Assembly (NCBI RefSeq): GCF_001522545.3
Contig: NC_031774.1
Location: 21,060,370-21,124,369, forward strand
Direction: 5' to 3'
DNA length: 64,000 nucleotides
Source: Parus major
Lineage: Eukaryota; Chordata; Aves; Passeriformes; Paridae
The notes beneath the pieces were generated by a model. That model did not search any database. It was given only the letters and a program-made list of their open reading frames with translations, and had not been told where the DNA came from. Both the position numbers and the translations under genes were made by a program. Within the stretch, counting starts at the first letter, position 1, and each line of letters starts with the position of its first letter. Positions 12,501-27,500 of the stretch are shown piece by piece.

Positions 12501-15500
12501 ATTCAGGATAAAAAATTGTTTGCAGTTTTGTTGGTAGCCCCTAACAAATGTGAATGTCTGTTTGGTATCTGAATGCCAAGCCCTAACCCAGAGGATGAGA
12601 TAATTGTCCCCTACTAGCACAAAGTTCAGCTGCTTTAGAAAAGTTAGAATGGAAGAGTAGTAGGAAAATTGGTTTGGTCAACAGCATTATATGAGCAGAT
12701 TTTCTAATGCAGATTCAGCTTTAGTGCTTTTATCTTGATATTTATTTTACTGCAAGTATTTTCATCAACAAATAAGGATTTTCTTAGAGCTAAACACTAA
12801 GTGGAGTTTTTTAGCTCTGTTCCTGGGTCTGGATATATTTTTGAAAGAAGTATGTTTATGCTTGGGGAACAAAGGAAGAGAAGAGGTGTTGGGATACTTC
12901 CCTTGTGTGCATGTCATCTGACAACCCTGACTTAAGTGCTTCAGTGGTCATTAGTGAAATCAGGAGCTGCCAGATACACAGTGCTACCAGAACTGAATAT
13001 TTCCCCTGTAGAACTCACAAGCAGAGGCTGCTTTTGGCTGCTTCTACTGTTTTCCTATCTGCAATGATATAAAGTTATCTGTCAGAGGTGAGATTGTTCT
13101 ATCAATTCCCAGAGATCTTGAAAGCAAGATAAGATTGTAAAATAACCAAGCTGCACATTTTCCTGGGAGTCATGCTTTTGGTTTCATTTGTCTACTCTTA
13201 AGTGTCAGCAAATATCTGTATCAAATTTTTATTTTAGGGTGTCCAAGAAAGGGTTAACCTTTCTGCACCCCTGTTGCCCAAAGAAGATCCAATCTTCACA
13301 TACTTATCACGGAGGCTGGGAAGAAGTATAGAGGAAATAGGTCACCGTATTTATGACGGGCTCATGAAGGTATGAAACTGTAATCTTGCTGGATACACAA
13401 AAAAGACTGCTGGAAAGGTCTCACAAGTTTAGATACACCTTGTACAAGCAGTCAGATCTAGTTTTGCACGTGTATTGTTGGTTTACAATTCAATTTCAAA
13501 AGGCAAACTGAGACCATTTTCTGGTAGGCAAGTAGAGGCAGGAGAAGGCATCAGCAAAGCCAGTAAATAAATACTTACTGTCACCTTTAAGGACTTATGT
13601 AGTTATGTTGTCTGGCAAGCCACATTCACTGGTTTGTCAAGGTAATAAGAGTTTTTAAACAAAAAATGCAGGTACTTCAAGAGCAAAGAAGAAACAACAG
13701 TACTGAAGTGTGTATATTTTTGTTGAATGTCTTCCTGCAAAATCTAGGAACCCTCATTGAACTCCAGCTGAGATGCTGATGCCTAAACTACTGTCACCTC
13801 TCATCTCACCTCATTTTGTATTTTTAGCTGCCTGAAATGCAAAAATTCTGTTTCTTTAATGCATTACTACTATGCTAGTTCAGTGTTCCTAAACATTGAC
13901 AACTGTTTATATGACAAATGGCAGCTTTCCAGTGGAAGAGGATAGCTTAGTGCAGCTGAGCACCAACTTTGGTGCTCTGCTTTTCATCCTATAGTAATTA
14001 AAGCCCTGATTAACCTTTTAGTTCATGTGTTAGTAGCTAGTACAGTTGATGTGTTTCTCTTTACTGCAGAACTCTTCTTCCTGGGTACTCTATAACATGG
14101 CTTCTTTTTACTGGAGAATAAAGAATGAGCCATACCAAGTAGTAGAATGTGCCATGCGTGCCCTTCATTTTTCTTCAAGGTAAGAATTGCTAATAAGGAT
14201 TTATTCTCAGATTGCTTTTCTAGTTATCCTAATTAGTAAACAGGTTTTGGTTTCTAAGACGTTATCCTAAGCAGTAATCTGTGTTACTTGTTCTTGGTCT
14301 CTGTGTGCTATACTAGGCATATAAATAGTTGAGACATTTTTCTAGTAAGTGATATATTTAATGTGTGACTGGCAAATTAATATATCCTTGTGCATGATTC
14401 TTAGAGTCTTACCTTCCTTTAATGTTAGTTTTTAATTTTTTCCCATTTTTATATTCTTTTTTTTAGACAAAACAAAGACATTGCACTGGTAAATTTGGCA
14501 AATATTTTGCACCGGGCTCACTTCTCTGCAGATGCAGCTATTGTGGTTCATGCAGCTCTGGATTACAGTGACTTCTTTACCAGCTATTACACTTTAGGAA
14601 ATATATACGCAGTAAATATAATCTTTATTTTCCAAGACTTGAAGAAAATTAAATGTTACTTAATCTTTTGGGGTTGACTTGTAATGCTTTATTTTTACAG
14701 TGTGTCTCGTGCTCCATGTGCATTTCATGCTTAATGCTTAAGATTCTGTCAAGATGCTTTTATTCAAAAGTCTGTCTTTTAGCAAAGGCTTTTATTTGCA
14801 CCTGGAAATAAATTCCAATAAAATTCTTCTGGAGCCTTTCTTTAATAGATATAGTGGCTTGAGTGTCAGAAATGACAGGCTGCTTGTTACCATAAAATAA
14901 AATTGAAGTTAATGGCATCTTTAAGAACTGAGTATTGTTTATTAAATGTTGCTGCACAATGGCTAATTCTCTCATTTGGTCATTCTTCAGATGCTTGGAG
15001 AGTACAACCACTCAGTCCTGTGTTATGATCATGCTCTACAGGCCAAACCAGGATTTGAGCAAGCTGTAAAAAGGAAGCATGCTGTCCTATGTCAGCAAAA
15101 ACTTGAGCAAAAATTGGAAGCCCAGCATAGGTAACTAAAGTATCCCAGTGGCAATGCATACAATGAAACCCCTGTAGTTCTGTTGTAGCAATTTTTTACA
15201 TTTCAAGAAGAATTGTTTTTAAATTATTGTATTTCTTTGATTATGCAATAGAATTAAGCATAAGAATTCTTTAAGGAACCTAGAGTTGAAAATATGCAAG
15301 AATGTAGGAAAAGGTGATATTCTAGAAAGCATTCAAAGTAAATCTTCTCTGTTTAATTTCCAAGATCACTTCAGCGAACATTAAATGAATTAAAGGAATA
15401 TCAAAAGCAGCATGACCATTACCTTAGGCAACAAGATGTTTTAGACAAGTACAAGCTCATCCAGGAGGAACAAATCTTGAGGAACATCATTCATGAGACA

Positions 15501-18500
15501 CAGATGGCAAAAGAAGCTCAATTAGGTACAACTTCTTAGTGTTCATGCTCATTAAAGCAATGAAATATGCCACATACTCAGATAAGTGTCAGGAAATAAC
15601 TTATTCATATATTAAGATGTCCCTGAGTGGCTCTTTTGGTTTTTTTATTAAAACGAGAGATTGCAGTATGTTCTCAAACAGGGAATTCTTTTTGAGTCTT
15701 TTGGGGTTGGAGTTTCCTCTGGGTTGATGGAGAAAATAAAAAGGATTGACCAGACTGGGGGCGGAGAGGTTGACTGTATGCTGTCTTTGTCTTCTCAGAA
15801 ACCACACTTCTCTAGTGTAAAAAAATATTTTGTGCTCTGCAGGGAACCATCAGATTTGCAGATTGGGCAACCAGCAGCATAGCTTGCACTGTCAGTGGGA
15901 TCAGCCTGTTCGTTATCACCGCGGAGACATCTTTGAAAATGTGGAATATGTTCAGGTTTGTCTGTGAACTGATACCACTGCTTCGAGTTACATCCCATTT
16001 GCTTTATTAGTAAAATAGTTTCAATTTTTTCAGGGTTGACAAAAGGACTACATTTTGGGTGTGGTAATTATAGTGAGAAATCTTAGTCTCTTTCTTTTCC
16101 AGAGTGCAAAGTATTTTAATGTGCATTCCTTTTGATATTAATACAAGCTGAGAGACTGTGAACTGTAGAAATGCAGAGGGTTTCTTGTAAAAGACTTTGT
16201 TTTACTTAGAAAAGAAAATAAATTGAATTCAAAATTTTCATTTTAGTCCGAAGCCTTAGTTTCGTATTATTGCACCAAGAAAATTTGCTACAAGAGTACT
16301 AAGTAGTTTTGGAAGCAAAGTGTGTACTAATATTGAAAATACAGAATTACAGCCACCTGATCAACTCGTCTGCTGTGTTAGAGCTACAGATAAGGATTAT
16401 GATTTCAGTTATTTTGCAGTGTGGAATCTGTTCTGAAGTTTCCCCTTAACTAGTTTAAGAAATAGGAATAATTATTTTTAATTTTGCTGTTGTCTTCTTG
16501 TTGTCTTTGATTGGTTTTCCTATTATAGTAATTATAAATTCAGATTATTGAGATAATTCTGAAAGCCTTGATCTTGAGCTGTGCGATCTAGATAAGTAGA
16601 TATTATTTGTGGTCTATTACAAGTATCTGCTTTTACCTTTTAGCATTTTTTTCCTTGATTTGCACTTGTGTTTTCATTGTTGACCTATTTACAATATGAA
16701 TATTACTCTTGCATGGTCTGAGTGGATCAAGAGGCTTAAATCCTTTTTGGTTTTTTTGCTACCCACACTTCAGCTCATCAGTGAGGCTTAACCACCTAAG
16801 TGGGGAGGGGAAGTAACATGGAGAAATTCAACAAGGAATGTACCATCTCCTTAATTAAAATTTATGCTTCTGTTGTTTTTAGTTTGGTGAAGACTCTTCA
16901 ACTTCTAGTATGACATCCATGAATTTGGATCTTCATGCAAACCAAAGTGTTCACAGCCAGTCCTTGCAGTCTTCCCCTGTGGCTCGTTCTGTTGTTTCGG
17001 TGTGGAGTGTGGAGCCCAGCAGAGTGAGTGAAGGAGGATGAGCTTTTCCCTTTCATAGAGGAGGGGTGAAAGTGAATCCTCTCCTTGTTTATGTGAAACT
17101 TCTTAACATTTGGGCCACAGTTTTGATGTGTGACAGCACTGGAGAATGTTGCATTCTGAATTTCTTCAATATACAAGCATCTGTCTAGTTTCTCTGTACG
17201 GGTTTCCCATCCTTTGAAAGTAGTGTAGCACAGAGGGAGTTCTGTAAACATCTGTAAACATCTGCTGCATGTAAAGCGATACAGATAAGTAAAGATAGAA
17301 ATTGCAACTGCTGATGTTAATTAAAAAAAAAAGTTTTAAAGATCTCTGGGTTTGTTATTTTTGTTCAGACTATCCTTTAATATCCCTTTTATTACTTTGT
17401 TCATTAGAATATTAAAAATGTTGAGAAAATAATAAAAAATAATTCTTTTCCCCCTTAGGACAAACAGCATATTCTTTGGCCTCAGCGGTCAGAATGCATG
17501 AAATCTTTCCCCAAAATTCCTCATCCAGAAGAACTACCAACTTACTTCTTACCTCCAGAAAACAGGGGATTCAGGCAAGTGTTGATTTTTAAAAGCTATA
17601 TTTGTAAATCTTCACTTTGAGTGAGTATTTTCTTTCTGGAGAGGATGAATGCAGTTAGTCATCAACAGCAGAGTTATTCACACCTCTTTCTCTGGCCTTT
17701 CCACAGAAGGAAGGTATTTTCCTTGATTGTTGTCTTTGCTGTAAGTGTAATAGCCAGATCCAATTTCGTGGTGATTCTTCCCTGAGTGTTAGTCCAGGGT
17801 GAACACCTTAATTACAGTCAGAATGAGTATTTAAGCACAAGTCTGAATGTCTAGTGGATATATTAACAGAAAAAAAAAAAAAAAAAAAAAGCACAAGTCT
17901 GAATGTCTAGTGGATATATTAACAGAAAAGAAAAAAAAAAAAAACCTTGACAGAGAGAATGAGGTGAGCATCTATTTAATAACTACAGTTAACTCTTGTA
18001 CATTACATACATCCTCTGAGTGTTTTGGTTATGATAACAGAAAATGATGAAGACCAGACAACACTAAAAAAGGATTAGGACTGGAAAACTCCAGCTCATC
18101 CCTTTGAGACAGAGGTAGAAAATCAGCTTAGTCATGGAAGAGTCAGTAATATTTGTTATTATATAGGATAAAACAAATGTGTCTGTACTGCAATAGCTAA
18201 CTTACATAGATCAATGCAATGTTCTAATACCCTAGTTGCTTACATTATAACTGTGGTAGTAAAAAAGCTATTTTGTTCTACCTAGTCAGTATAATACTAG
18301 TCTTGAGCTTGTGTTAAAGGTTACCATCTACAAACATCCAGCAGCTTCCTTTGGAAAAAACCAGTTTTCATCTTAGAGTGTTCTTTGTAAGTAATTTGGC
18401 TACGTCTTGAAGATTTTGAAATCAAGTTTTAGTGCATAAAAGTTCAGCTTTTTTATGGTCACATATCTGTGTAGTCCTAAACTTCACAGAATCTATATTA

Positions 18501-21500
18501 GCATAATATGAGAACCTTCTGTTATCTCTACTGCACTGTTTATTGTTCTTGTTATTATGTGCTTAAAAATGTAAAGACCTTACAAATTACTTTTCAAGGG
18601 AAGGGTGATCCCCAAGTTTTTCATGTTTGCAGCTCATGTCTGATAGCAGTCTTCAGTATAAGGCTTAGCAGATTTTTGTGTTTCTACATGATGACATGCA
18701 GCACATGCTGTTAATTTGTCTTGGTTCTCCTTATTGCTAGAATCCAGACAATACTGAATATCTCAAGAGATACTGTTGAGCATGGAGAAGCACAGGCACC
18801 AGATTGTTCTTCCATTACTGATGCTCGTAATAATGAATCTCTAAACATACTGGTCAAGGAACTAGACACTAATCTAGATTTGAAATTCAGGATGCCAGAC
18901 GATCAAGCAAGACAAGTAAGAGATGTTTTCTTGTTGGTTTTCTTTTTGTTTCAAATCCTCCTCTTTATTTCCTTAAAAATGTTATTCACATCATGAAAGA
19001 TTTTGATATTTCAAGGTAATCAGTACTTCTGAAAAACATGGGCAAATTCTCTCTAATAGTAGTGGAGAAAGGGTTAATTTTTCTGACTTCTTTCAGATGC
19101 TGACCTAAAGCACACAAAATGGGAAATTTCATTTACTCTTTGAAGGCACATCTTTCTTTTAAATCTAAGAGTCACTTGATGCAATTCCTTTCCAATTACT
19201 ACTGCATTGTACCAAGGCCTTCATACTGTGTTCTGGAGATTGGTTGCTTCAGGTGTTACGTGTTCACATCCTCTTTTTAGTACAATATCTTTATCTTCCC
19301 TTTGCTAAAGAGATTTAAGGAAGCAAGTGTTGAATGGCCCTTATAGGTAGATCTTGACTGTAAAATTTATTCAGTAGTTTGGGGAAAAACAAATCTTTGT
19401 GTTCCAGGTTTTACATTCTCGTATCAACAATGAAACTTTTACACTGCCGAAGATAGGAGTGTTTCTAGATCATGCCATGAAAAAGGTATGTCAGACTGTC
19501 ACATGAGATGAATTCGGAATTCGTACTTGAGATTTGTTTTTGTACTTCTAAAGTAGTCAGTGACACACTAGAAAGGAGTTTATTTGCTGCCTGTAACTGA
19601 GATGAGACTGACTTAAGAATCTATGTTTACAAGTAAAGAAGAAATATATAGAGATGTATCTAATTTAGCCTAATGTGCATGAAACAGCCCTGTAGTTGTT
19701 TGTTCTTGTTGCAAGGATATGGAGCAGCAATATATTAGCTAATTCTGGCAGCCATTTGCTTAATTGAGAGAAGTACCTTGGAACTACTCCTCCGTCTGCC
19801 ACCCCTTCCTGCATGCCTGCCTTGTGCTCTTCCTCCTCCTTCCCACTACCCTGCTTTTCCCCCTACTCTCCCTCCAAGGAAACCAACCCTCTGTCAATCT
19901 TCTGTCAGGATAATTAGCACTCTGGGGCAAAGAATGTACCTCTGTATAGAACCCTGTGGAATGCCACCTCCATCTTGCGTGGGGCCTTTGAGAGTCAAAT
20001 GACAGGAAGCATTGAGAGAGACGTTGACTCTTTTTGACATGTCAAGCTGATATTTCTCAATTTAACTTTCTTGCAGAAGTTGTGTCAAGGTATTATATGT
20101 AGATTTTTTTTTTTTTAGTCTAAAATCAGTACCATTTACTATGTGCATCTGTCTTAGCCAGGAGAAAAATGAGCAGTAGGAGTTGATTCCTATTATTATG
20201 TTGTTCAGAACAGTCCTATACATGTCTAATATCTTGCTCTGCAGTGCATGAGTATTTTGGTTTTAACTGTAGTATTCTGTTGCTGTCATGCTAAAAGCCT
20301 GAACTTCTGTCTGCTGATGTAAGAACAGGCTTGTGTCTTTCCTGTTGTAATGATAAACTACTTAGAGCAGGAATGCCACAGTTAGCATCTTTGTATTGGG
20401 AAAGACAAAATACTAATAACTTGCTGACGATTTGGAAAGGTGATTGAGACCTGTGTATGGAGAGTAATTCCATTATTACTCTCATTATTATTATCCAAAC
20501 TCCAGTGAGGAGTTTGGAATGAACAACATGCAAGCAATGTTGTGTATGTGCATTTCAAAACAGGGGTCATTAATAATCTTGAAATCACAGATGATGTATG
20601 AAACTCCAAACAAAGAACTTGCTATCATGCTGATCTCTTCCAGTTCTTCTGGAGCCATAGTTAGAACACTTCTGTGTGAGGGGGTTTTTAAAACCTGGAA
20701 CAAACATCTTTTTACTGACTAATTCAACATAGTATCACTGTTTTGCTTCCTTAATCCTAGCTGCGTGTTTCCTACACAGGCATGCACTTAGGCTTCAGAC
20801 ATGTAGTTAGGACTGGACATCCATTTCAGGTGTTGCTTTTATACTGTAAATGTTTTGTAGAATTGGGTAGTACAGAATGATGAAAATACTAAAAACTAGA
20901 ACATGCTTCTAAATATTTTCTAAGTGCATCTGAAAGTGGGTGTTTTACCTACCTCTGTCAACCTGTCAGTATATTTAAATTTTGCTATTTCTCCTTTAGG
21001 CTGAGTGCTTGTTTTTGCTGTTGTAGGTTAAAGAGGAGGAAGGAACATTCAAGGTGTATTTGACAATTCCTCCAATCTTTCACCTGCCCTCACTTATTGC
21101 TTGCTATTTTATAATCTTTAAACAGTATCTAATGCATGCCAATTGTCAACTTTCATAAGACAAATAGATAACTAAATCTAAGAAAAAACAACTGTGTAAC
21201 CTTAAATTGACAGGGAAAGGTAATGTTAGACAGAGGATCTGAAAGCACATCTAACTGTAATTTAATAGCTGCCTGACTTTCAACTTCCAGCATTTTACAT
21301 AGGTCTGTGATCTGTGTTTGTATAATTTTAAGACTCTGAAGTGCTTGACAAGCCTTGCTTCCTGTAGTGAACTAACCATTATCACTTGTACATTTTAAGG
21401 GATTTTGTGGTCATGATACAAAGCATTCATGTGAGTAGTGTGAGCAAGAGCTGCTACTAAATTACAGTTGTCTGTAAATCCTGTCCATTTGAGTAGAATG

Positions 21501-24500
21501 GTGCAGATTGAATAATCTGCTTATAGTCACAGCAAAGTCTAATTTGTATCTGGTTAACAATGTAGTATGCAAGAGTGAGTTCTGTTTGCTTCTTATTATA
21601 AAGCAGGCATTTCTATCTTCCTGAGACACCTCTTTGTGGGTGTTTTTATCCTTTTCCCTGACTCTCCTATAGCCAGAAGATCCTCTATGGCTTGTGCTTA
21701 ATGAAGCTGGATTGTACTGGCGTGCAGTTGGAAATAGCACCTTTGCTATCACCTGTTTGCAAAAAGCATATAATTTGGCTCCACATGAGTATCAGGACAT
21801 CCCTCTGGTCAATCTTGCTAACCTCTTGTTTCATTATGGTCTTCATTCGGATGCCAGCAGGCTTCTGCTGAAGGCTTTGGCCATCAATGCCTCTGAGGTA
21901 AGATGATGGGGTTTATGTTTGCTCAGCAGTAAATGTGTTTCCCCTCATTATTTTCTAAGTACATGTTACTTGTGCTTACCTGTGCATGCAGTTCATCTTC
22001 CAGCTTGTGATTTGCAATGGATACTAATTTTCATATAAATTCTTGACTGCACCAGGGGTGATGCTGATTGTTGAGAGTATAAACATCTAGAGAAGTTCTT
22101 GTAAATCAGTGACAGACTTTCAGCCTCCCAAAACCTATTATTATCAGCAGTGCCTCCAAGGAATTTAATCCTGCTGTTTGGCAACATTTTATCCTAAATA
22201 AAACAGAGATCTGTCAAGCTGTCAGCTTTGTATCTTGGTTCTTAAACCCTTTAAGTAGCATGTGTGCCACCAAGATCTTTGACTGTATAGACATCTTTCT
22301 GACACTTGACTTTTTATCTGTACAGTTCTATTTGTCCCTAGGTTTTGTATATATGCATAGAGGAAAAAGTGTTGTTTTCTAGTTGTTTGGTGGTTTTACT
22401 TCCAACTATAGATTCAAACCAGGTTTTTGTATTTCTGAACAGTAACACAATAAATGTTCTTCAGGTTGTCACCTGTGTCAGATAGACAGTTTCTGTATAC
22501 ACTGTTTGAATTACTGGACTGGCCAGAACAGTTGTGAAAAGGAAGGGGGAGGGAATGGCATAGCAGGGAACACGTTTTCTCTAGCAGATAATTTTGGTCT
22601 CACATTAGAGACACTTCAGTAAGTTCAAGTGCTTTCTTTCCTGTGCTTCTGCCTTTCTGCTTAGGTTAACAGCATTTAAACCTGCCAGGCCATCAGTCAC
22701 CTAGCACATAAAAAAGCCAAAACCAGAATAAGTTTATTCAATGTAGCATTCAGAAACAAATTTTCAGGTGTTGGAAAGGAATGTAGTCCATTTGGGTGGT
22801 AGGTAAGTGCAAAAAGGAGCTACGGGAAGAACTATGCTTGAGTGATGTGCCTTAAGAACAACACTTGAAAACACAGCCTTGGAGGGGGAGGAACCTAGGA
22901 ATCCTTAGGGCAATGATGTGTGAGTGGGGCTTTTCTTCAAAAACAGTAATAGATCCTGCCTCGTTACAGTAATGCCTGCTCATGGTTTTTTTCAGGTGTA
23001 CTCAGTTCTGTGATGCCTATTGTACCAGAAAAACTAGCAAGAGGCATTGTACTTGAATGGTATTTCCTGGAATATAATGGAAAGTAAATACTAATTAAAA
23101 TTTATTACAGCAACTGGAAGTAAAATATATGCTCTATCAGCAAAAGCAGTTAAAAAGAAGAAAAAAATCCTGTTGCTCAGCTTGCACCGTTTTCTGAATG
23201 CAGTTTAGTAATACAAGCTGGGTTGGAAAAATCTTCAGCTAGTGCTCAGTCTTCACATTTGTAGATAATCATTGTAAAAAATGTTTCAGTGAGAAAAATG
23301 ACTGCTAAATTACAATGCTGTAGTTATTATTCCAGCAGTGCATGGTTAATTGTGGCAAATTACTTTGATTGAAAGACTTTTCAGTCAACCAATAAATGTA
23401 ATGCTTTACTGTGTGCCCGTATTAAAGTGTAGAGGTCTACCCAGTGGAAAAGGTGTTTATAATCTTTACTTTTCAAAAAAATACATGTTTTAGTGATAGT
23501 AGCCAAAAGCAGTATACAAAAATACTGTTTTACAAAGAATTGAAGTCCATAAATGTGTACCCCTCTAGGCTAGTGTGACAGTGGTGTTTTCAGTAACCTA
23601 GCTTTGCTAAGGTAAATCTGAACTGGCAAATGCAGTGCATCTGTCCTGCTAAAACATTAGTGATATTTTTGCTTTTTTGCGGATTTCTAATGATTCTAAA
23701 TTGTCTTTGCGCATTTCCGTTTAGTTCTTTGGTATTCTCTGCATTATGTTTCTGATGGTTATAAGTAAGTACTTAATGCTTCATTTCAGTTTGTATGTAT
23801 TTAACAGCTGTTTTTTTAATTGTAGAAAGATGGAACTCCTAACACAACCCTATGGCAAAACAGCTTTTGGTTACCACCAATGCATCAAACTTTTAGTTCT
23901 CCATTGTAAGAATAGGCAATGCCTGTTTAAGAAATTTACTGAATTCTTTCCCATCAAATTTGGGAGGGTGTAACTTAAGGGTTTTTCCTAGTTGGCTTCA
24001 ATTTCAAACAGCAAACATGCTTTTATGCTGCAGTGTATTGCTTTTCTCTTCACAGCCCCTGACTTTTTTGAGCCTAGGAAACGCATACCTGGCTCAGAAC
24101 AACGTTAGTGGAGCACTGCAGGCCTTCAGACACGCACTGGATTTGACAACCAAGTGCTTGGAGTGTGAGAGCAGCCTGAAGATGATCCGCTGTTTGCAGT
24201 TTTACCCTTTCCTGTACAACATCACCTCTTCTGTGTGCAGTGGTAAGAACTGCTGAAAGATACAGCACAAGTCAAGTAATGTCTGTTTGCCTTGGGAGTT
24301 GGAGATTTTTTTTCCCACCCTTTTGCTTTACAGTTCATTCTGCCTTTAAAGGATCAAGGCTGAAACATTATTTTTAATGGAAAAGTTACAGTTCATTAAA
24401 TAATTGCTTGAGGATGACTTCTTGAATATCTAGAGAGATTCCAGTGAGTGCAAATTACTTCCTGTCAATAATACCTTAACAGCACCACCAATATCTCTTA

Positions 24501-27500
24501 GTGGTAAATGAGGAATGCTAGATTCAGTATTTATAGAATTGCATATCTACTGCTAGGCTGCTCAACAGCCCCTTTGTATATCCCTTCAGGTTTTACACTC
24601 AGCTGGATCTGTTTCCTTAAAGCTGAAGAATTTGATGAACAGCAGTTTAGTTTTAATTCATATCCTTTCAGTGTGTTCAGTACTTTGGTTATCATTTTCT
24701 AAAATTCAGTCTTCAAGGAATAGACTGTCTTGTGTCAGCATTATATTATTTCTATGGGACCTGTGATCACTGTTCTTAACACTCCAGAAATCTGTAATAA
24801 TGACTAAGAATCCAATCTCTCCCTGCAAAAAATTCTTTAAATCTTCTCAACAGAATGGTTTATTGTCATTAATGGCTACTTATATTTTAAAAGAATAATA
24901 GCTTTTGGAGATGGATTCTTTAATTTTATTCAATCCCACTGCATATTTTCAGTACTTTATCTGTACTTGAATATGGCCAATATGATACACATGAGCAATC
25001 TTGAAGACAATTTATTAATGTATTTCCCAATCCCTTCTGTCTCAAATTGTTAGTAAGGTATTTTTCTTTCCTTCTATTATTTTCTTTATTTTCAAGTGTA
25101 AACCTCACCAGAGAAATGCTTGTGATTTTTAGCATTGTTAGGACTTCCTCTGAAGGTTTTTTAAAATTCCCTCTCCAATGAAAAGACATGGACAAACCTC
25201 CTCTGATTTTAGCATCTAGAACTGTGCTGTCTAAACACAGACTGGAGGCCCTCCTGTATCTCCTAGTACAATATGGATGATGCTATCATAGATGAAATTC
25301 CAGGATTATGCCATTAAAATACTACTTTTTATGGCCTTGTGCATTTTGCTGTGATTGAGAGCCCATCAGCTGTGCAGAGAAATGAATGCTGTTTGGCTGA
25401 GTGGGCTGTAGTGAGTGGTGTAGCAGCCCAGCTGGTAGATCTCTTGCTGATATCCATAATGTCAACTCCTATACTGGTACCTCACAATCAATCTCTTAAC
25501 TTCAGATTGCCCTTTTTAGAAAAATCCTAGGAGATACTGTAAGCAGTAATGGAACTTGCACATTTCATCACATGAGACACTATTCTAAAAAATAAAAAAC
25601 AGTACAATGTTTGTTTCCTTTTAATTAAGATCTTTTAAAAGTTTGTTACTCACAAGGTTAAAGTTATTCCAGTCAAACCTTAGTAATAGCTACTCTATTT
25701 TGAAATTAAGCAGAAAGCAATTTAGAAGTATATTCACAGAGCAGAAACAGTAACGAGCAGTGGTTGTATCTGAATTCCGAAGTTATCCTTGACATCTTTA
25801 GTTTTATATGCTTTTCTTCCTTAAACTTGTCATAATGTAGTTTGGTTGATTCCTGGCTTCTGCTGGCATTGGTTCCTGATCCAGGATGTTCATTTTGAGG
25901 TCAGCTGTTACAGCATATGTTGTTTAGGAAGTTTGTGTTTCTTGAATGTGAGGGAAAACCCATCTCAAAAGTGCTTAAGAGAAAAGTGTTGCCCATTTTT
26001 TGCCAGCTTGGGCTACTAGTTAGCAAAGTGAGCATGAATATATTCATCTGGTACCTTGGAGTTGGGTTTTAGTCAATAAGGAATTTGTGAAGCTGGTAAA
26101 TCAAGAGGGAGCTGAATATGCCTTAGCATGTTAATGAGCTCATGAAATTTCAGTATTCCATTATTTGTCTTATTCTGTATTTATATCATTTGCCTTTTTC
26201 TAGGACTCTTCTTGTCTTAATTTTTTTTATTATTATTTATAATATCCTTTAGGTCATCTTTTATTTTAGTGCAAGAAACCTAAAAATATAAACCTGACAA
26301 ATAGCTTAAATACTCTTTGTACATTCTTGTGCAGAGTGTGAAATAAAGATACTGGTTAATTCAGCCTTGATGATGATTTGTGGTTTAAGTCCAAACTCAA
26401 AATTTAAAAACAGAAGGGTAGATTTACCTATCTTATATGCATAATGTTTGGGGAAATATTTTTTCCCCCCTATTGTAAACTTCAGCTGACTCAAGAGGAA
26501 CCTTGGCAGGCTCTATGAAAGTGAGGTTAAGTCTCTAAAACCAGAATGATTTCAAGAATGTGTACTCAGAAATCATATTTTGCACTTAAAAGTATCCTGA
26601 AATTTTGGGAAGCTTCTGGTGCTCCTTCAGTCCAAGGAAAGCAGTTGAAAAGAGATTGTTATTAGTCACTTGATGGCATTTCATAAAATATTTGTATCCT
26701 TTGAGATCAATATCTTATGCTGAAAAATTTACCAAGAATTTGGAATGTCATTGGTTTAATATCTTGTTTTGATGAGCATTTCTTCAGCATTTCTGAAAGT
26801 AACAGCAGTAGGCTTCCTGTGCTTTGGGTTGTAGGCCCATGTGATAGCTGTGTTTTTGCTTCGCCTGTCAAAAGCCTCTGTTCATGAAAACTGAACAAAG
26901 TAGCGAGACACGGAATTCCTCGCTCTGCTGCCGTGAGCCATCGGCAGAATCCAGCACATGGTCAGTGGGAAATATATGCTAGCATGAGATGGAATATGGG
27001 ATCAAAAATCTGAATTCATGGCCTGATTTTTGATTACAGTATGTGCTTGGTGTTTATTTCAAGTAAGTGAAATAGGCATTTTCTCAAGCATGTTGGGAAG
27101 TTTGCTGTTAGCACAGGACTTTGGAAGTGTGACAGACTAACGCTGACTTCTTGGATGCTTGCTTATATGTTCCTGTCTGTACTACTGCCTGGTACTGTTT
27201 TTCAGTAACTTACTTCTGGTATAGATAAGTTATATTTCACACCCAAGTCACTTCATGCATATGAGAATGCCAATTAAAAATCTCAGACCAACACTTTTCT
27301 ATTTAACTTTTGTGTCTTGTATTCAAGTTTATATAAACATATGTTTTCATTGTAAAAGAATTTCTAAATCTGCAGAGGTTTTTGGTGGTTTTTTTTTTCT
27401 CATGGAGGATGTGTGTGAAGTGTCCAAAGTTATTGGACAAACCCTGTCATCTGTGACATGTATTTTAGACAGCTGCAGGAGTTCAGGCAGTTGCATCTAA

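Noticed and set aside
17575..17580. GT at 17579-17580 as the exon 12 donor
   Set aside because: It adds four bases, shifts exon 13 out of frame and gives a stop after 12 further codons. The GC donor keeps the known protein frame.
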